DNA of 38,997 bases from Acidobacteriaceae bacterium. GTDB taxonomy: Bacteria; Acidobacteriota; Terriglobia; Bryobacterales; Bryobacteraceae. The notes beneath the pieces were generated by a model. That model searched no databases. It saw only the letters and a list, made by a program, of their open reading frames with translations, and was not told the origin of the DNA. The stretch spans positions 1 through 38,997 of the forward strand of contig JAFATG010000042.1 in NCBI GenBank assembly GCA_019244055.1. The letters run 5' to 3'. Below, one piece after another: positions 34,380-38,997 of this stretch. The position numbers and the translations under genes are program-made. Position 1 is the stretch's first letter. Every line of letters begins with the position of its first letter.

Positions 34380-35207
34380 TCAAAGTGCTCCTAGTGACAC
34401 CTGATCACGGATGAAGGCGGCGCATTGCGCTACCTCTTCCCTCGGGTCTGATCCTTCTTCAAACTCAATGGCCGCGAGTCCACCGAAGTGATCTTGGCTG
34501 ATTGTCCTTAGGAAATGAGCCATGTCTCCTTTGCCCTTCCCAATGACGACACAGTGCCCGGGCGCATCTTCGTCTTTCAAATGGATGATGCCGATATGCG
34601 ACTTTAGCTTTTCGTACGCGTTCGTCGGATCGAAGCCGCACGCGATCATGTGTCCTGTGTCAAACGTCGAAAACAGTGCTGGTCGGCCGTACAACGCTTT
34701 CAAGACTTCATCGGGTGATTCGTAGAGGAATTTGCGATTGGCGAAGTAGTGATTGTGAATACCGAACCGAAAACCGCCCTTGTCGCAAGCAGCATTTACA
34801 GCATCCAAAAGCTCATGTGTTGCCGAACCTGATACCGTCCTTACTCCAAACAGACCAGCGCCCTCGCGCATGCGGTCTATATCGGAAGCCTTCGTGAGGT
34901 CTCCGCAAAACCAAGATCGAAGGTCGACACCCCCGGCGACCAATTGTCGCCGAACGGTCGAGAAAGTGGAGAGATCCGCTTGCGGCAGCATAAATTGAGG
35001 GTGTGAAAGCTCAATTGTGCGTAGGTTCAGGTCGCGGCACCTCTCGATTAGCCCAGCGATGTCCTGGTTCCGGAATGTATAAGTACCCAGCCCGAGAGTA
35101 AACGCCGCGGCCGGTTTATCGCCTGCATGCAGTTTGCCTACCGAAACTGCCGCGCCGCCTACGCCGACAGAGATCGCGCCAATAAACTCTCTTCGATTTA
35201 CATGCAT
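34380..35207 (-). CDS. Tat-exported sugar phosphate isomerase/epimerase-like TIM barrel
   Basis: 275 residues from ATG 35207, which has GAGGA eight bases upstream (GTG 35210 is the alternative). N-terminal twin-arginine signal NRREFIGAISVGVGGAAVSV, then a xylose-isomerase-like TIM barrel (AP endonuclease 2 family, PF01261). Strand-end metal or substrate residues are visible: IELSHPQF, FGIHNHYF, STFDTGHM, IIHLKDED and AIEFEEG. Proteins of this type modify or isomerise sugars outside the cytoplasm. The exact substrate cannot be told. The 67 bases between it and the next broken gene show nothing notable. Confidence 0.88.
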   Translation of the reverse strand: MHVNRREFIGAISVGVGGAAVSVGKLHAGDKPAAAFTLGLGTYTFRNQDIAGLIERCRDLNLRTIELSHPQFMLPQADLSTFSTVRRQLVAGGVDLRSWFCGDLTKASDIDRMREGAGLFGVRTVSGSATHELLDAVNAACDKGGFRFGIHNHYFANRKFLYESPDEVLKALYGRPALFSTFDTGHMIACGFDPTNAYEKLKSHIGIIHLKDEDAPGHCVVIGKGKGDMAHFLRTISQDHFGGLAAIEFEEGSDPREEVAQCAAFIRDQVSLGAL

Positions 35208-35277
35208 CACCGGAGTCCTCGTCCCAGGATTTCAGAAATACATCAAAGTGCGGTTTTACGGGCTAGTGCCGGCAAAC

Positions 35278-35845
35278 TTACTTCCTGTAATACCCCGCTC
35301 TCGCAAGCACTTTCCACTCCCGCAGCCTTAGAGCACCATACGGAGCGAGCGACACCTGTACCTTGCAGAAAGTTCCGGCCGGCTTTTCATCCGTTGGTCG
35401 GTACCCAATCGTATATCGCGAACGTAGGTCTTTGATCAATTCGCCCAACCGCTCCTCCACTCTTTTGCCCTTCAGACTGATCGCCTCGCCGCCCGTGAGT
35501 TCCGCATACTTTTGTGCGTCGCCCTGCGGATGTGAATGCCGGAAAGGCGCTTCAAAGGCCATCACTGGCGCTGCCCACGCCATCGCCGCAGCACTGCGAA
35601 GCAGTAACGGCGTGACAACTGTTCCTGATTCGTCGAGACTGCGAATCGCCTCGCTTTCCGTATGGACAGTGCGGCTTTGCCCGCTGCTGGAATCCGTTCG
35701 CCCCATCGGTACGTTCGGCATTGTCGGTGAGCCAAATCACCACGCGCCTGCCGGACGGGGTGCCGGATTTCGCCAGTCCCGGCCTCTCTTTCTCCGAGTC
35801 TCTGAAGATGCTAATGATTGCGCGGCGGCCGGAGGGGCACAATTG
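35278..35845 (-). pseudogene. Broken VWFA-related acidobacterial domain protein
   Basis: C-terminal remnant of the VWFA-related acidobacterial family (TIGR03436 type). The end (LRSRYTIGYRPTDEKPAGTF then KVQVSLAPYGALRLREW) is the family hallmark and is in one frame. The part that should precede it, GRRAIISIF then GRRVVIWLTDN, is in another frame, with the shift near 35700-35720. The N-terminal two thirds of the gene, including its signal peptide, is missing beyond about 35845, where WD40-like sequence on the opposite strand begins. So it is both frameshifted and truncated. Confidence 0.75.
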
Positions 35846-36977
35846 GGCCATCGAATGCCTGCGCACGGGTTCATGGGATTTTCTGAGTCACACCAGCGTT
35901 CAAAACCTGGTTGATCACTTGGAAAATCCGGCAGGAATAGGCGGCTTACATTTCAGCGGCGACGGAAAATGGCTCTGTGTCTGGAAAGAAGACGAACGGA
36001 AAATTCTGTCTTCAATTTGAAAACCGGCTCCATTCAACACGTCGGGAGATTGCTGCCGAAAACGAAACCTTCTCTTCCGAGCACCCTTTCGACCAACAGA
36101 TCATTAGCGATGACGGGGCTCATGTTGCTGGTCTGTGGTGGGGAAGCAAACTCATTTTCTGGGATTTCACAAAATCGGCGAAGGGCAGGGTGCTCTCGTC
36201 AGTGCGCCTAAGCTTGTCAGGTCTCGCGGCGAGTCCCACCGGCAACCGACTCGCGTCCGCGGGTGTAACGAGAGCTACAGTTTGGGATTTTCTTCGATCA
36301 GGGATTCTTCCCGAGTTGCCGCCCAACTGGCGACTTGACGACGCTTTGCAATTCGATAGGAATAAAACAGATCAAGTTCATTTTGCTTCATCACGTGAGC
36401 TGGATGAGCCCGGAAAAAGACTCGTGAATTTTGGTACTTGGGATCTAGCCACAAGGACTGTGCAGCGATTTGAAGACAAGGGACACTATGTCCATGGAGC
36501 AGGTTCGCGGTGACCGACGATGGAGATTCAGGCGCTGGCGCGTCTGCAGACAAAGAAAATCGAGAATTCAAGTGTGGCGGAAAACGACTGGGAAATGGAG
36601 TAAGGCTTTTTCTCTGCCAATCGGTGATTTTCCCTACCACCTTTCTCTAAGCCCCCATGGTGATTGGATGTCAACGAACTTTGTCGAACGGAAAGACGAA
36701 CCGACCGACGGGATAGCTCTGTGGCACATCGAGTCAGGTAGGGCGCGCAAAAGTTCTATTCGACGAGTGGATGATGACATCTGCCTTCAGCGCAGATAGT
36801 AAATGGTTCGCGACAGCCGGGAACTTGTATACCAGGGGGCGCGGATTCATCCCCGAACTGAAGTTGTGGCAGCTGGATAGGATGTCCGTCCGCTCGATCA
36901 GTCCTTACGAATGCAACGATATTAAGGTCATCGCAGTCGCCGACCTGCCCGCGCGCTTTGTCTTGTTCGCGCAATAG
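35846..36977 (+). pseudogene. Broken WD40-repeat protein gene
   Basis: WD40-type fragments follow one another on the plus strand in changing frames: GGLHFSGDGKWLCVWKEDER, then FNLKTGSIQHVGRLL, then IISDDGAHVAGLWWGSKLIF with LAASPTGNRLASAGVTRATV, then LSLSPHGDWMSTNFVE and finally SADSKWFATAGN with ELKLWQLDRM. Four frame changes (near 35985-36010, 36050-36080, 36490-36560 and 36760-36775) link them into one decayed gene. Neither a start nor an N-terminus is left. The junction with the VWFA remnant suggests a rearrangement. Positions of the shifts are estimates. Confidence 0.7.
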
Positions 36978-36992
36978 ATCCATGTTCAGGTA

Positions 36993-37028
36993 GCGCATGG
37001 CTTCGATCCAGCGCATGGCTTCGATCCA
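36993..37028. repeat. Tandem duplication of 18 bp
   Basis: GCGCATGGCTTCGATCCA occurs twice without spacing (36993-37010 and 37011-37028), directly between the decayed WD40 gene and the IS110-family remnant. It may mark the element's left junction or a slippage scar. Confidence 0.8.
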
Positions 37029-37040
37029 GATGGGATGAGC

Positions 37041-37061
37041 AGGTCGCGGTCAATACGACCT
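37041..37061. other. Hairpin in the left non-coding end of the IS110 remnant
   Basis: AGGTCG (37041-37046) and CGACCT (37056-37061) form a 6-bp stem with a 9-base loop, upstream of the IS110-family transposase start (ribosome site AAGGAG before ATG 37093). IS110 elements lack terminal inverted repeats but encode structured bridge RNAs in their non-coding ends. This hairpin may be part of a degenerate one; the region is too short and decayed to fold confidently by eye. Confidence 0.3.
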
Positions 37062-37092
37062 GGTAAATTTCCGTCCAAAAGGAGATCAGGTA

Positions 37093-38068
37093 ATGCGGAA
37101 ACAGCTGGAAACTCGGGCGCGCAACGTCGAGCGCGGTAAGTTCACGATTGGATTGGACCTGGGTGATCGATGGGCTCAAGTCTGCATGTTGGATAACTAT
37201 GGCGAGATCATCCATGAAGGGCGCGTTAAACTTACGCAGCAAGCGCTTGTAGCGCGCTTCGATGGTCTGCAATGTGCGCGTGTTGCACTCGAAGCCGGCA
37301 CGCATTCTCTTGGGTGAGCGCCTTGTTGATGAGCGAACTCGGCAATGAGGTGATAGTGGCTAATGTCCGCGAATTGGCGGCCATTACGGGCAGCACGAAG
37401 AAGAGCGACAAGAACGATGCTCTCAAGTTGGCGCGATATGCTCGCGTCGATCCATCTATTCTTTGTCCAATTCGACACCGTTCCGCAGAATCGCAGCGTG
37501 ACCTGAGCCTTATTCGAGCACGGGCGGCACTCCTCCGAGCTCGGACGCTGCTGATCAACACAGCGAGGGGGATTGCGAAGCCGCTAGGATATCGTCTGCC
37601 GAAATGTACAGCTGACGCATTCGCACGAAATTGCCGGGGCCATATCCCCGACCAGCTAACGCTCGTACTGTTCACCTCTAATGGATCAGATCCAGCAACT
37701 CACTGAATCGCATTAAGGCCTATGACGACCAGATTGAAGCAATGTCAGTCGATCGAGGCGCGGAGCTTTCGCCGATATTGTCAGTGCCCGGCATCGGCGG
37801 TCTGACTGTATTGACGTTTGTACTTACGATCGGTGACCAGAGTCGGTTAAGCGCAGCCGGGATGTGGCCTGTTATCTCGGCCTACAACCGAAGCGCAGCC
37901 AATCTGGCGGTTGCGACCCGCGGCTTGGAATCACTAAAGCGGGAAATGGCTACGCCAGAATGTTGTTGGTCGAGTGTGCGCAACATATTCTTGGGCCGTT
38001 CGGACGCGACAGCCACCTGCGACGCTGGGGATTGAACCTGTCCCAACGCGGCGGGAAAGGATCCAAAG
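37093..38068 (+). pseudogene. IS110-family transposase, frameshifted and truncated
   Basis: DEDD-type transposase remnant. In order: FTIGLDLGDRWAQVCMLD (first catalytic Asp), VIVANVRELAAITGSTKKSD then KNDALKLARYARVDP, LSPILSVPGIGGLTVLTFVL, and ACYLGLQPKRSQSGG with DPRLGITKAGNGYARMLLVE. These blocks are spread over different frames; shifts lie near 37309 (one base lost in SLG/WVS), 37660-37680, 37711 and 37853. The C-terminal end stops at RGGKGS near 38066, where the IS256-type end begins, so the last 40 or so residues are absent. Inactive. Confidence 0.85.
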
Positions 38069-38997
38069 AGACTGTAACGGAAACTGTGTAAACGGGCGGA
38101 GCCGTTCAAAGATCACAGTGAATCGACTAAGTCGGGCTTAAGCCGATCACCGAAGATCATCATCAACTGATTCATCACGATATCCCAGCCCTGCCGTTTT
38201 GTCCAGCGATTTGCAAAATTGCGAAGGTTGAGAAACAGGATCTTGATGACCGCCTCATCGTTGGGAAAGACTTTGCGATTGGCGATATTTTTGCGCATTT
38301 GCGAATGCAGGCTTTCGATGGCATTGGTGGTGTAGATCATGCGGCGGAGTTCGACCGGGTATTTGAAAAACGTCGTCAGCTCATTCCAGTGATTGCGCCA
38401 GGCCGCCACGGAGGCCGGATAACGAGCCTCCCAGCTTTGCGCGAAGCGGGCCAGGAACTCCTTCCAACTGCTCTGGCTCTCTCGGTTGGCCAATTCCACC
38501 GCCAACATGCAGCGCCGGCCCTCCCAGTTAATGCCGATCGCCAGCAGCACCGCCTGGCTGCGGATTACACCGTCTTCGCGGATCTTCTCGTAGCGCGCAT
38601 CCACCACCACATACGGGTATTCTTCCTCCAGCCGGCGGCAAGCAAACTTCTCCAGCTCCTCATCCAGACCTTGATTGATGCGGCTGCTGGCCGAGGCCGA
38701 AAACTCATGTCCGCACAACTCCTCCGGAATGGTTTTGACCTTGCGCGTGGAAACACCCTGCACGTACATTTCCGCCAGCGCTCCCAGGAGCGCTTTTTCG
38801 CTCCGCTGATAGCGTTCGAACACCTCGGTTCGAAACCGTCCATGCCGGTCCTGCGGAACCCTTAGCTCCAGTTTGCCTACCCGCGTCAGCAGCGTGCGGG
38901 GATAGTATCCCGATCGATAACCGAGCCGGTTGGGTGTGCGCTCGCCTTTTTCGGCTCCCACCGCCTCCTCCATTTCCGCCTCGAGCACTTGCTGTAC
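38069..38997 (-). mobile_element. IS256-family insertion sequence (one end, continues past window)
   Basis: The element includes the IS256-family transposase gene on the minus strand and its 3' non-coding end. The outer end is placed near 38069-38095, where GAGACTGTAACGGAAACTGT lies; this is judged a terminal repeat from its position between the truncated IS110 coding sequence and the transposase. The other end and any target duplication are outside the window, so the boundary is approximate. Confidence 0.6.
38113..38997 (-). CDS. IS256-family transposase, internally deleted (5' end outside window)
   Basis: Mutator/IS256 transposase; the frame is open to the window edge, with GTG 38988 not the true start. 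N-terminal marks EAEMEEAVGAEKGERTPNR and LGYRSGYYPRTL, first catalytic Asp in VVVDARYEKIREDG, final Glu in YTTNAIESLHSQMRK and the closing region NRWTKRQGWDIVMNQLMMIF are present. Between Asp and Glu there are only about 95 residues, against roughly 170 in full members. The missing block is the one holding the second catalytic Asp (SDxHxGL) and the CxxH segment; SSWKEFL runs straight into ARFAQSWEARYP. The deletion is in frame. It should be unable to transpose on its own. Confidence 0.9.
   Translation of the reverse strand, partial: VQQVLEAEMEEAVGAEKGERTPNRLGYRSGYYPRTLLTRVGKLELRVPQDRHGRFRTEVFERYQRSEKALLGALAEMYVQGVSTRKVKTIPEELCGHEFSASASSRINQGLDEELEKFACRRLEEEYPYVVVDARYEKIREDGVIRSQAVLLAIGINWEGRRCMLAVELANRESQSSWKEFLARFAQSWEARYPASVAAWRNHWNELTTFFKYPVELRRMIYTTNAIESLHSQMRKNIANRKVFPNDEAVIKILFLNLRNFANRWTKRQGWDIVMNQLMMIFGDRLKPDLVDSL

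Overview
The window looks like a chromosomal segment of an acidobacterium, probably Bryobacterales/Solibacter-like. This is an inference. It rests on a remnant of the VWFA-related domain typical of Acidobacteria, on membrane Ser/Thr kinases fused to PD40 propellers or PEGA domains, on a Tat-exported sugar-isomerase-like TIM barrel, and on acidobacterial-style secreted glycosidases. No rRNA, tRNA or CRISPR array was seen.

Layout. 1-1293: the 3' end of a CapD/FlaA1-type nucleotide-sugar dehydratase gene and a FecR-like exported protein. 1428-7477 (minus): a stand-alone LigD-type primase-polymerase, then two secreted carbohydrate enzymes, a discoidin-bearing glycosidase and a GH3. 7777-12624 (plus): a very large membrane kinase (kinase, TPR-like helices, one membrane span, PEGA repeats). 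12637-27540 (minus): a long, tightly overlapping type III secretion (T3SS) cluster. 27658-30411 (plus): a FliA-like sigma factor and a PEGA-bearing pseudokinase. 30469-33135 (minus): a kinase/PD40 propeller protein. 33230-35207: a seven-blade kelch protein and a TIM-barrel protein. 35278-38997: a decayed zone with two broken genes (VWFA-type and WD40-type), a frameshifted IS110-family transposase gene, and an internally deleted IS256-family element that appears to have landed in the IS110 copy.

The main interest is the T3SS. In transcription order it reads sctI, sctJ, small gene, sctL, sctN, sctO, sctP, FHA-sctQ, fliO-like, sctR, sctS, sctT, sctU, small gene, TPR chaperone-like gene, needle-like gene, harpin-like gene, sctV, needle-like gene, TPR gene, small gene, FHA-TM gene. 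The export apparatus, ATPase complex, inner ring lipoprotein, rod and ruler are all present. No secretin (SctC) and no full-length SctD is seen. The C-ring protein SctQ carries an N-terminal FHA domain. A second FHA protein is just FHA plus one membrane span, like an SctD stripped of its periplasmic part. A FliO-like protein, normally flagellar, precedes SctR.

The locus is bracketed by two membrane kinase-like proteins with PEGA domains, one with all catalytic motifs and one catalytically dead, and a FliA-like sigma gene is divergent from sctI. My inference is a phosphothreonine-controlled, secretin-less T3SS-like exporter under its own sigma factor, with features between flagellar and injectisome systems.
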